Assembly: GCA_944321085.1 (NCBI GenBank)
Contig: CALUJY010000007.1
Span: forward strand, 1 to 64,000
Direction: 5' to 3'
Length of the DNA stretch: 64,000 bases
DNA from: an uncultured Barnesiella sp.
GTDB lineage: Bacteria; Bacteroidota; Bacteroidia; Bacteroidales; Barnesiellaceae_A
The notes below the pieces were generated by a model, which saw nothing but the letters and a program-made list of their open reading frames with translations, ran no database searches and had not been told where the DNA came from. Position 1 is the stretch's first letter. The number at the start of each line of letters is the position of its first letter. A program made the position numbers and the translations under genes. This document shows, in pieces, positions 45,940-53,874 of this stretch.

Positions 45940-47967
45940 ATGAAAAACATCGATGATGACATTTCTTTGAGCTCTTGTGCTAATGAAAGAGAAGAGTTTC
46001 TCATGCAACTACCCGATGCAAGATTTAACTATTACGTAGATGATAACCGGAAACTCGGGTTTAGGGACTTTCTCACCGGCGACCCGCTAATCCCCTGCAT
46101 ATACGATGACGCCGGTCCGTTCTGTGAAGGATTGGCCAATGTCAAAAAAGAGGGGAAATACGGCTATATCGACAAGTCGGGAAAAGAAACAATCCCGTGC
46201 ATATATGATTACGCTTATTCGTTCTGCGAAGGTGTGGCCTTAGTAACCAAAGAAGAGAAATATGGTTTCATAGATAAGTCAGGACAAGAAGTCGTTCCCT
46301 GCATATACGATATTTCTTATCCGTTCTCTGAGGGATTAGCGATGGTCATCAAAGAGGGGAAATACGGTTTCATCGACAAGTCGGGAAAAGAAACAATCCC
46401 TTGTATATACGATTTTGCCCATTCGTTTCATGATGGATTGACCGATATCCAAAAAGAGGGAAAATACGGTTTTATCGATAGGTCAGGAAAAGAAATAACC
46501 CCGCGAATATACGACTTTGTTTATCCGTTCCAAGAAGGTGTAGCAAGAGTTGTAAAAGAAGGCTTATTCGGATTCATCGATATATCAGGGCACGAAATTA
46601 CCCCTTGCATATATAATTTTGCTCATCCCTTCTACGAAGGAATTGCTGCGGTTATCAAAGGAGGAAAGTTCGGTTTTGTTAATACTTCGGGACAAGAGTT
46701 TGCCCCCTGCATATACGATGATGCCGGCCTCTTCCAGGGGGGAATGGCCATCGTATATAAAGAGGGGAAATATGGCTTTATTGATAGGTCGGGACAGGAG
46801 GTTGTCCCTTGCATATATGAAAGAAGCGATGCAGCGTTTGAAGAGGGTTTTGCCCGGGTCATAAAGGGAGAGCTGTACGGATTTATCGACACATCCGGGC
46901 GCGAAGCCATTCCCTGCATATACCAGCTGGCCAACGCCTTTCATGAGGGATTTGCCGGTGTCATGAAAGAGGGGAAATGGGGGTATATCGACACTTCGGG
47001 ACATGAAGTGGTTCCCTGCATATACGACACAGTCTCTGACTTCCAGCATGGGATGGCAGCAGTCAAAAGAGAGAATAAGCGTGGGCTTATCGATACATCG
47101 GGGCGCGAAATTATTCCTTGCATATATGATTATCCTATCTATCCGTTCAGCGAAAAGTTGGTAAAGGTCATAATCGAGAAGAAATATGGACTTATCGATA
47201 CATCGGGACAAGAAGTTGTACCCTGTATATACGATTCGATAGAGCCCATAGAAGAAGGATTGGCAGTAGTTAAAAAGGATGGCTTCTATGGCTTCATAGA
47301 CTCATCAGGACAAGAAGTTATTCCTTGCACATACGACAAATCTCATTGTTGGTTCAAAGAAGGAATGATATGGGTCGAAAAAGGTGGCTTCTTTGGTTTC
47401 ATAGACACATCGGGACGCGAAGTCATTCCTTGCATATACGACTATGCAAAATCATTCGAAAAAGGAGTTGCATTAGTTCAAAAAGGATGGAAATACAGCT
47501 TTATTGACAAGTTGGGACGTGAAATTCTACCCTTCATCTATGATAATTTCGATGGCTTTGAAGAAAACATAGCCAAAGTACAAAAGGCATGGAAAAGTGG
47601 GTTCATCGATACTACCGGACGAGAAGTTACACCTTGCGTATACGAGGAGGTCGACTATGAGTATGCCGATTCACTCCTTTACGAAGGTTTGGCCTACGTA
47701 AAAAAAGAAGGGAAAAGGGGGTTTATCGATGCTACCGGACGAGAAGCTATCCCCTGTATCTACGACGATACCTACTCCTTTAACGAAGGTTTGGCCTGCG
47801 TAAAAAAAGAGGGAAAATGGGGCTTCATCAATAGATGGGGACAGGAAATTATCCCCTTCATATACGACAGTGCAGAGCCTTTTGAAGATGATTTGGCAAG
47901 AGTAGAAAAAGACGGGGTATCAGGAGTCATTGACAAGTCGGGGCGTTGGATAGAAGCCGAAGAGTAA
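45940..47967 (+). CDS. WG-repeat protein (KWG repeats)
   Basis: A 675-residue protein built almost wholly of about 18 tandem repeats of 34 residues, of the WG/KWG beta-propeller-like type. A typical unit reads EGLANVKKEGKYGYIDKSGK followed by E-x-IPCIYDYAxxF. The first (about 23-60) and last (about 650-675) units are degenerate. The core K-x-G-F-I-D-x-S-G and PCIYD parts are nearly invariant, with a conserved Cys in most units. There is no signal peptide or transmembrane segment, so the protein looks cytoplasmic. WG-repeat proteins are widespread but unassigned; binding of a protein partner is the common guess. The high similarity between units suggests recent expansion, and copy number may vary between strains. 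Confidence 0.85.
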   Translation: MKNIDDDISLSSCANEREEFLMQLPDARFNYYVDDNRKLGFRDFLTGDPLIPCIYDDAGPFCEGLANVKKEGKYGYIDKSGKETIPCIYDYAYSFCEGVALVTKEEKYGFIDKSGQEVVPCIYDISYPFSEGLAMVIKEGKYGFIDKSGKETIPCIYDFAHSFHDGLTDIQKEGKYGFIDRSGKEITPRIYDFVYPFQEGVARVVKEGLFGFIDISGHEITPCIYNFAHPFYEGIAAVIKGGKFGFVNTSGQEFAPCIYDDAGLFQGGMAIVYKEGKYGFIDRSGQEVVPCIYERSDAAFEEGFARVIKGELYGFIDTSGREAIPCIYQLANAFHEGFAGVMKEGKWGYIDTSGHEVVPCIYDTVSDFQHGMAAVKRENKRGLIDTSGREIIPCIYDYPIYPFSEKLVKVIIEKKYGLIDTSGQEVVPCIYDSIEPIEEGLAVVKKDGFYGFIDSSGQEVIPCTYDKSHCWFKEGMIWVEKGGFFGFIDTSGREVIPCIYDYAKSFEKGVALVQKGWKYSFIDKLGREILPFIYDNFDGFEENIAKVQKAWKSGFIDTTGREVTPCVYEEVDYEYADSLLYEGLAYVKKEGKRGFIDATGREAIPCIYDDTYSFNEGLACVKKEGKWGFINRWGQEIIPFIYDSAEPFEDDLARVEKDGVSGVIDKSGRWIEAEE

Positions 47968-48068
47968 ATAATGCTTGCCTCCCGACTCTCGGCTACTCGA
48001 AAAAACAAGTGTTGCCGATAGAGAACAGATGAATATTGCAGTTTTACACACCCTTATACACATACGTT

Positions 48069-48103
48069 GCGGGGCTGTTCCGAAAAATTCGGCACAGCCC
48101 CGC
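48069..48103 (-). terminator. GC-rich hairpin after the thioredoxin gene
   Basis: Stem GCGGGGCTGT-CCGAA / TTCGG-ACAGCCCCGC with a short loop, between the convergent WG-repeat and thioredoxin genes. No U-run follows on either strand, so terminator function is only likely. Confidence 0.5.
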
Positions 48104-48125
48104 GCAGCCTAAATATATCAGGAAC

Positions 48126-48479
48126 TCACTTCAACAAGAAAGTATCTACCACCCGTTCCAGCTCGGCCAGAGGCAGCATGCCCGAATGCATCTGCGGCAT
48201 CTCTCCTTGCGGAACAAAGAGTAACGTCGGTACCGAACGGATGTTGAATACCTGCGACAATTCCGACACCTTGTCGACATCTATTTTATATACATAGATC
48301 TTACCCTCGTACTTCTCGGCAACCTTTTCGAGGATAGGCGACAAAGCCTTGCAAGGACCACACCATGTAGCATAGAAATCGATGATGGCCGGCTTGTCGC
48401 CTAAATAGTTCCACTCCGGGGCATCGATACGAGCCACTTTGTTGACAAATTCCTCTTTGGTTAAATGTATTGCGCTCAT
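48126..48479 (-). CDS. Thioredoxin
   Basis: A 117-residue cytoplasmic thioredoxin that reduces protein disulfides. The active site is YATWCGPCKALSP (about 33-45), and the cis-Pro is in IRSVPTLLFVP (about 81-91). The N-terminal helix and length are classical. It lies 23 bases downstream of the peroxiredoxin gene on the same strand, so it probably serves as its electron donor, and both should respond to the OxyR site at 49271-49307. Whether it is the cell's main TrxA or a dedicated copy cannot be told. Confidence 0.92.
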   Translation of the reverse strand: MSAIHLTKEEFVNKVARIDAPEWNYLGDKPAIIDFYATWCGPCKALSPILEKVAEKYEGKIYVYKIDVDKVSELSQVFNIRSVPTLLFVPQGEMPQMHSGMLPLAELERVVDTFLLK

Positions 48480-48502
48480 AGTCTCGGTTTTTATCAGGTT
48501 AC

Positions 48503-49210
48503 TTATTTACTACCCAATTTACTCTCTACTTGCTCTTTCGACAGCTTCTTGGTGCAGAAGAACCAATCGTAGCAATGTATGTCGCCGCTGTGGTCGCCTA
48601 CACGCTCTTTGGCCACACCGCATGAACCGGCAGTAGGTACAATGACCTCGTCGCCCGGACGCCAATCGGCCGGCAGCGCCACAGAGAAATTATCGACGGT
48701 CTGTAACCCTACAAGTACCCGCTTTATCTCATCGAAATTACGACCCAACGATAACGGATAGTACATAATGGTGCGAATGGTGTTTTGCGGGTCGATAAAG
48801 AAGACTGCACGCACGGCCGAGGTCTCGCTCTCACCGGGTTGTATCATACCATACAGCTTGGCAATCTTCATGGAAATATCGTCGATAAGCGGGAATTTCA
48901 CTTCGACACCCTTCATGCCCTTATAATCTATCTTTTCTTGGATAGTACGCAACCACGCAATGTGGCTATACAATCCATCGACCGACAAACCTATAAGCTG
49001 GCAGTTGAGCGACTCGAACTCGGCGGCCATAGAGGCAAACGCCATAAACTCCGAAGTGCATACCGGCGTAAAATCGGCAGGATGACTGAAAAGGATTTTC
49101 CACTTTCCCTCGAAATCTTCGGGAAATCTGATAAGACCTTGCGTTGTCTTCGCTTGAAATGCAGGCGCCTTGTCGCCTATTCTCGGCATTACATAAACTT
49201 CATTTTCCAT
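48503..49210 (-). CDS. Peroxiredoxin (AhpC/TSA superfamily, Prx6-like)
   Basis: A 235-residue thiol peroxidase reducing H2O2 and organic hydroperoxides. The peroxidatic Cys is in HPADFTPVCTSEF (about 43-55, the PxxxT/SxxC motif). The long C-terminal domain (about 160-235; LPADWRPGDEVIVPTAGSC) places it with the Prx6/archaeal 1-Cys or long-form group. Extra cysteines near the end (SGDIHCYDWFFC) could act as resolving residues, so it may work as a 2-Cys enzyme. Several ATGs lie close together; 49210 was chosen (MENEVYVMPRIGDKAP). It is divergent from oxyR, with a thioredoxin gene downstream: a complete inducible peroxide-defence unit. Confidence 0.93.
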   Translation of the reverse strand: MENEVYVMPRIGDKAPAFQAKTTQGLIRFPEDFEGKWKILFSHPADFTPVCTSEFMAFASMAAEFESLNCQLIGLSVDGLYSHIAWLRTIQEKIDYKGMKGVEVKFPLIDDISMKIAKLYGMIQPGESETSAVRAVFFIDPQNTIRTIMYYPLSLGRNFDEIKRVLVGLQTVDNFSVALPADWRPGDEVIVPTAGSCGVAKERVGDHSGDIHCYDWFFCTKKLSKEQVESKLGSK

Positions 49211-49270
49211 CATAATAAATAGCATTATAAATTTAGAATTAGTCTATTATTTTATTTGCTACAAATTTAG

Positions 49271-49307
49271 ATAGAGAAAATCGATTATGCAAATAGATAA
49301 TTTCTAT
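49271..49307. promoter_or_regulatory. OxyR operator between the peroxiredoxin gene and oxyR
   Basis: ATAG (49271-49274), 7 bases, CGAT (49282-49285), 7 bases, ATAG (49293-49296), 7 bases, CTAT (49304-49307). The OxyR consensus is four such tetranucleotides, ATAG-N7-CTAT-N7-ATAG-N7-CTAT; 15 of 16 defined bases match. It overlaps the oxyR -7 element and lies about 60 bases before the peroxiredoxin start, as expected for autorepression plus divergent activation. Confidence 0.85.
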
Positions 49308-49312
49308 CTTTG
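49305..49312 (+). promoter_or_regulatory. -7 element of oxyR
   Basis: TATCTTTG, overlapping the last half-site of the OxyR operator; 23 bases before the ATG at 49336. It also rules out the upstream in-frame TTG at 49315. Confidence 0.7.
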
Positions 49313-49335
49313 CATTGACACAAACTATTAAGACT

Positions 49336-50259
49336 ATGACTATACAACAACTGAAATACATAATTGCTCTCGACCGATGCCGACATTTTGCACAAGCAGC
49401 CGAAGAATGCAACATTTCACAGCCTACGCTCAGTACGATGATACAAAAATTGGAAGAAGAGATAGGCGTGCCGCTCTTCGACCGCAGCAAACAGCCCGTA
49501 GAACCTACGGCCGTAGGCAAACAGGTGATACGACAGGCCACAAAGGCATTGAAAGAGATAGAGGTGATAGGCGAAATTGTCAAGAGCGAGAGCGAAAAAC
49601 TGACCGGAAAACTCTCGATAGGAATATTGCCCACCGTATCGCCCTGCCTTACCCCCGAGTTTATCCATCTCTTTACGGCAAACTACCCTGCCATAGAGCT
49701 AACCATCACCGAAACCCGGCCGCAAGTTGCCATAGAAAAACTACGCGCCGGAGAGATAGACGTAGCCATACTTGCCACTCCGCTACGCACCGACGACCTG
49801 TTGGAGATACCGCTCTACCACGAACCTTTTGTAGCTTATTTTGCAGCCGGGTCGCCCGAGATAGAAACAGCGGCCATGCTCGACAGCCCGCCCAATGAAA
49901 AACTGTGGGTTTTACATGAGAGCCATTGCGAACGACATCCCATATTCGGGTTCTGCAAACGAAACGAAGAGTACAACCGCATTTACGAGGCAGGAAGCAT
50001 CGACACACTGATACGTATCGTCGACACCAACGGCGGCTACACCGTCATTCCCGCATGGCACGTACAGTTTATGCAACCGTGGCAGAAAGAAAATGTGAGA
50101 CCTTTCGACAACGATAAGGCGCAACGCGAAATCTCTATGGTGATACGTCACGACTATGTAAAGGAGGGATTACTCAATGCCATTGCCGAAACAGCCAAGA
50201 AAATCATCCCCGCCGAGATGCTCGACAACTATCTGAAAAACTATAAGATAAGACTTTGA
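49336..50259 (+). CDS. oxyR: Peroxide-sensing LysR-type regulator OxyR
   Basis: A 307-residue LysR-family regulator. The N-terminal HTH is at about 1-60 (MTIQQLKYIIALDRCRHFAQ, ISQPTLSTMIQKLEEEIG). In the effector domain the redox pair is seen in HESHCERHPIFGFCKRN: Cys198 and Cys207, nine residues apart exactly as Cys199/Cys208 in E. coli OxyR, which form the disulfide on H2O2 oxidation. It is divergent from the peroxiredoxin-thioredoxin pair, with a near-perfect OxyR operator between. It is followed by the suf genes, which OxyR also controls in enterobacteria, although here suf has its own promoter. Confidence 0.95.
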   Translation: MTIQQLKYIIALDRCRHFAQAAEECNISQPTLSTMIQKLEEEIGVPLFDRSKQPVEPTAVGKQVIRQATKALKEIEVIGEIVKSESEKLTGKLSIGILPTVSPCLTPEFIHLFTANYPAIELTITETRPQVAIEKLRAGEIDVAILATPLRTDDLLEIPLYHEPFVAYFAAGSPEIETAAMLDSPPNEKLWVLHESHCERHPIFGFCKRNEEYNRIYEAGSIDTLIRIVDTNGGYTVIPAWHVQFMQPWQKENVRPFDNDKAQREISMVIRHDYVKEGLLNAIAETAKKIIPAEMLDNYLKNYKIRL

Positions 50260-50302
50260 AACAACAATTTGCCCTACTCTTCGGTTTATCACTGAAAAAG
50301 CG

Positions 50303-50310
50303 TACCTTTG
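50303..50310 (+). promoter_or_regulatory. -7 element of the suf operon
   Basis: TACCTTTG; no clear -33 TTG. It gives a leader of about 88 bases. Confidence 0.6.
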
Positions 50311-50325
50311 TAACCTTGAATAACC

Positions 50326-50381
50326 CCCGGCGAACATAGAGGTCGCTGCCGCTGCAAATCATACCGACGGCAATGACCGGG
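50326..50381 (+). promoter_or_regulatory. Structured leader of the suf operon
   Basis: CCCGG (50326-50330) pairs with CCGGG (50377-50381). Inside, GGTC-TGCCG (50341-50351) pairs with CGGCA-TGACC (50368-50378); the two outer helices overlap by two bases and would compete. It ends 22 bases before the sufC start. It could be a regulatory leader; no known class recognised. Confidence 0.4.
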
Positions 50382-50403
50382 AACGGAAAAGAACGAAACA
50401 GTT

Positions 50404-51159
50404 ATGTTGAAAATAAACAACCTACATGCCAATATCAACGGCAAAGAGATACTCAAAGGAATAGACCTCACCGTAAGAGCGGGCGAGGTACATGCAATAA
50501 TGGGTCCCAACGGCTCGGGTAAAAGTACATTATCGGCCGTGTTGACAGGCAATCCGGCATACGAAGTGACGGATGGAAGCGTAGAATTCTGCGGGAAAGA
50601 CCTGCTTGCCCTCTCGCCCGAAGACAGAGCGCACGAGGGTTTGTTCCTCAGTTTTCAGTATCCCGTAGAGATTCCCGGCGTAAGCATGGTGAACTTCATG
50701 CGTGCCGCTATCAACGAACAACGGAAATACCGGGGCGAAGAACCCATGTCGGCAACCGAATTCCTGAAACTGATGCGTGAAAAACGCGCCATCGTAGAAC
50801 TCGACAACAAATTGGCCAGCCGGTCGGTCAACGAAGGCTTCTCGGGTGGCGAAAAGAAACGCAACGAGATATTCCAAATGGCCATGTTAGAGCCTAAACT
50901 CTCTATCCTCGACGAGACCGACAGCGGCCTCGATATAGATGCGCTGCGCATTGTGGCCGAAGGCGTGAATAAACTGAAAACCGAAAACAACGCCATCATC
51001 GTGATTACCCACTACCAACGCCTGCTCGACTACATCGCCCCCAATTTCGTACACGTACTCTACAAAGGCCGTATTGTGAAATCGGGCGGACAGGCTCTCG
51101 CTCTCGACCTCGAAAAGAGGGGTTATGACTGGATAAAAGAAGAAATGGGCGAAATGTAA
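50404..51159 (+). CDS. sufC: Fe-S cluster assembly ATPase SufC
   Basis: A 251-residue ABC-type ATPase, soluble, that drives the SufB-SufD scaffold. Walker A is [20 protein letters not shown] (about 30-49), followed by a Q-loop ([14 protein letters not shown]), the signature [13 protein letters not shown] (about 145-157), Walker B in [16 protein letters not shown], and the H-loop in [13 protein letters not shown]. The SufC-specific ETDSGLD replaces the DEPTS of transporters. First gene of a sufC-sufD-sufS operon; sufB, usually the first gene, is absent here. Confidence 0.97.
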   Translation: MLKINNLHANINGKEILKGIDLTVRAGEVHAIMGPNGSGKSTLSAVLTGNPAYEVTDGSVEFCGKDLLALSPEDRAHEGLFLSFQYPVEIPGVSMVNFMRAAINEQRKYRGEEPMSATEFLKLMREKRAIVELDNKLASRSVNEGFSGGEKKRNEIFQMAMLEPKLSILDETDSGLDIDALRIVAEGVNKLKTENNAIIVITHYQRLLDYIAPNFVHVLYKGRIVKSGGQALALDLEKRGYDWIKEEMGEM

Positions 51160-51166
51160 TACTGCC

Positions 51167-52519
51167 ATGCAAGAAGCTATACGACAATATATCGACTTAT
51201 ATAAGACGCAACGCGATGTCATAGAGAGCCACTCGGCACCTGTCCTCAATGCACTGCGTGCCCAAGCCTTGACAGCAGCCGAGGAAAACGGGTTGCCCTC
51301 TCGCAAAGACGAGCGTTACAACCATACCGACATAGAGGCGTTATATGCCCCCGACTATGGGCTGAACCTGAACCGCATCGCCTTGCCGACAAGTGCACAC
51401 GAAGGATTCCGCTGCGATGTGCCGAACCTGACAAGCCAACTCTACTTTCTGGTGGGCGACTGTTTTCGCGCACCCGAGAAAATGCGGCCGTTACCCGAAG
51501 GTATCATTGCCGGCAGCCTATGCGAAATAGCCCGCCGACAACCCGACTTGGTAGCCCGCTACTATGGCAAGATAGCCGATATGACCAAAGACGGCACGGT
51601 AGCACTCAACACACTGCTGGCACAAGACGGCTTTTTCCTGTATATTCCTTCCCATACGGTTTTGGAGCGCCCCATACAGCTGATAAACCTCATCGGCGGC
51701 AATATACCCACGATGAACAACCGGCGCATCCTTATCGTTGCCGACGAAGGCGCACAAGCCAAAATACTTGTATGCGACCACAGCGAGGAAACAGGCATCA
51801 ACCACCTCATCACGCAAGTAACAGAAATATGGGCTGGGAAAGATTCGGTTATAGACTACTATAACCTCGAAGAAAATCTTCCTGAAACACGTCGTGTCAC
51901 CTCGACCTACGTACACCAAGAGGAGGGGTCGAACGTTCTTGTAAACGGTATCACCCTGCGCAACGGTATCACGCGCGACAACTACCACATATCGCTCGAC
52001 GGGGCACATGCCGAGACGCAACTATGTGGCATGGCAATCGCCGACGGAGAAGAGCAGGTCGACATATCGACTTTCATCGACCACCGCGCAGCCTATTGCC
52101 ACAGCAACGAACTCTTTAAGTTCGTTCTCAACGACCGGTCGCAGGGAGCATTTGCCGGACGCATCTTGGTACGCCCCGGTGCACAAAAAACCGAAGCCTA
52201 CCAAAGCAACAAAAACCTTTGCGCCTCGGACGAAGCCCATATATATACCAAACCGCAATTAGAAATATATGCCGACGACGTAAAGTGCAGCCACGGCGCA
52301 ACAGTGGGACAACTCGACCAGCAAGCTCTATTCTACATGCGCACGCGAGGTATCTCCGAAGCCGAAGCCCGCATGTTACTCATGTTTGCCTTTATGAGCG
52401 ACGTGATAGACCACGTCAGACTCGATGCACTCAAAGAGAGGCTGAGACAATTAGTAGAACGACGATTCCGCGGCGAACTATCGACATGCAAGCAATGCAA
52501 CATCCATATCAAGCCATAA
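51167..52519 (+). CDS. sufD: Fe-S cluster assembly protein SufD
   Basis: A 450-residue scaffold subunit of the SufBC2D complex. An N-terminal helical domain (LNALRAQALTAAEENGLPSRKDERYNHT, of which SRKDERYNHTD at about 46-56 is the typical SufD 'K.E.W..T' region) precedes a right-handed beta-helix and the C-terminal block KCSHGATVGQLDQQALFYMR (about 369-388), with the conserved His near the SufB-SufD interface. It ends in a short Cys motif (CKQCNIH). At this size and without the SufB cluster-binding signature it reads as SufD rather than SufB. It lies 7 bases after sufC and 5 before sufS. Confidence 0.93.
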   Translation: MQEAIRQYIDLYKTQRDVIESHSAPVLNALRAQALTAAEENGLPSRKDERYNHTDIEALYAPDYGLNLNRIALPTSAHEGFRCDVPNLTSQLYFLVGDCFRAPEKMRPLPEGIIAGSLCEIARRQPDLVARYYGKIADMTKDGTVALNTLLAQDGFFLYIPSHTVLERPIQLINLIGGNIPTMNNRRILIVADEGAQAKILVCDHSEETGINHLITQVTEIWAGKDSVIDYYNLEENLPETRRVTSTYVHQEEGSNVLVNGITLRNGITRDNYHISLDGAHAETQLCGMAIADGEEQVDISTFIDHRAAYCHSNELFKFVLNDRSQGAFAGRILVRPGAQKTEAYQSNKNLCASDEAHIYTKPQLEIYADDVKCSHGATVGQLDQQALFYMRTRGISEAEARMLLMFAFMSDVIDHVRLDALKERLRQLVERRFRGELSTCKQCNIHIKP

Positions 52520-52524
52520 AAGCC

Positions 52525-53742
52525 ATGTTTGACACAACTAAAATACGCTCGCAATTCCCCATTCTTACAAAGGAGATATACCATAAGCCCCTTATCTACT
52601 TCGATAACGCCGCCACTTCGCAGCATCCGCAATGCGTAATCGACCGCATTGCCGACAGCTACTATCGTGTCAATGCCAACGTACATCGCGGCGTACACAC
52701 CCTCAGCATCGAGGCCACCGAAGCCCACGAGGCTGCCAGAAGGCAGGTACAAACGTTTATCAATGCCCGCCATGCACATGAAATAATCTTCACGCGCGGC
52801 ACCACCGAAGCTATCAACTTGGTAGCAGGGTCATGGGGCAACGAGTTCTTGCACGACGGCGACGAAATTATACTCTCGGTGATGGAACACCACTCCAACA
52901 TCGTACCTTGGCAACTGCTGCAACGCCATAAAGCCATAAAACTGCGTGTCATACCCATAAACGAAAGAGGAGAATTAGACCTTGACGCATATCGCGCAGC
53001 TTTCAACGAACACACGCGACTGGTAAGCATAACCCATGCCTCAAACGTATTGGGAACTATCAACCCCGTACAGGAAATGATAGCGTATGCCCACGAGCAG
53101 AACGTTCCGGTGCTGGTCGACGGTGCACAGGCCATACCGCACCTCACGGTCGACGTACAAGCATTAGACGCCGATTTTTATGTCTTCTCGGCACACAAAG
53201 TTTATGGACCTACGGGCATAGGCATCTTATACGGCAAAGAGAAATGGCTCGACGCCATGCCTCCATACCAAGGCGGCGGTGAGATGATTGCACATGTCTC
53301 GTTCGAACACACTACCTACAACGAACTACCATACAAATTCGAAGCCGGCACGCCCGACTATATCGGCACCCGAGCTTTTGCTACCGCATTAGAGTGGATA
53401 GAAGCAACCGGCGCCACCGAAATGCATGCCTACGAACAAGAGTTATTGCATTATGCCACTGCCAAACTGGAAGAGATAGAGGGTATCAGGATATACGGCA
53501 CCGCCCGCCAAAAGACACCCGTCATATCATTCTTGGCCAACAAGATACACCACTACGACATGGGCATGCTGCTCGACAAGATGGGAGTTGCCGTACGCAC
53601 AGGACATCACTGCGCACAGCCGCTCATGAGCACGTTAGGAATAGAGGGAACCGTACGCGCATCGTTTGCAGCTTACAATACACGCGAGGAAATAGATGCT
53701 TTTGCAACAGCAGTAACGAAATGCTGCAACATGCTACGATAA
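52525..53742 (+). CDS. sufS: Cysteine desulfurase SufS
   Basis: A 405-residue group II PLP-dependent cysteine desulfurase supplying sulfur to the Suf scaffold. It opens with KPLIYFDNAATSQHP (about 20-34). The PLP-lysine is in FYVFSAHKVYGPTGIGILYG (about 217-236), and the catalytic Cys is in RTGHHCAQPLM (about 354-364). The frame is open far upstream over sufD; ATG at 52525 was chosen because it follows the sufD stop by 5 bases and gives the family's usual length (about 405). SufE or SufU is not adjacent. Confidence 0.96.
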   Translation: MFDTTKIRSQFPILTKEIYHKPLIYFDNAATSQHPQCVIDRIADSYYRVNANVHRGVHTLSIEATEAHEAARRQVQTFINARHAHEIIFTRGTTEAINLVAGSWGNEFLHDGDEIILSVMEHHSNIVPWQLLQRHKAIKLRVIPINERGELDLDAYRAAFNEHTRLVSITHASNVLGTINPVQEMIAYAHEQNVPVLVDGAQAIPHLTVDVQALDADFYVFSAHKVYGPTGIGILYGKEKWLDAMPPYQGGGEMIAHVSFEHTTYNELPYKFEAGTPDYIGTRAFATALEWIEATGATEMHAYEQELLHYATAKLEEIEGIRIYGTARQKTPVISFLANKIHHYDMGMLLDKMGVAVRTGHHCAQPLMSTLGIEGTVRASFAAYNTREEIDAFATAVTKCCNMLR

Positions 53743-53829
53743 CCCGCACAAAGCGGCAATCTCGACACTCCCGTAGAGGCTGAAAACAAAAAAAACGCAA
53801 ACGAACTGTATTACAAGCAATTTTTTATC

Positions 53830-53837
53830 TAATTTTG
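53830..53837 (+). promoter_or_regulatory. -7 element of topA
   Basis: TAATTTTG, 37 bases before the topA ATG. Confidence 0.5.
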
Positions 53838-53874
53838 CCGCAGTTTTTCGGGAACCCTCGTATTTTTTGAGTAT

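Noticed and set aside
52219..52524. N-terminal extension of sufS over the end of sufD
   Set aside because: The open frame overlaps a conserved part of sufD; ATG at 52525 gives the standard SufS length and follows the sufD stop by 5 bases.
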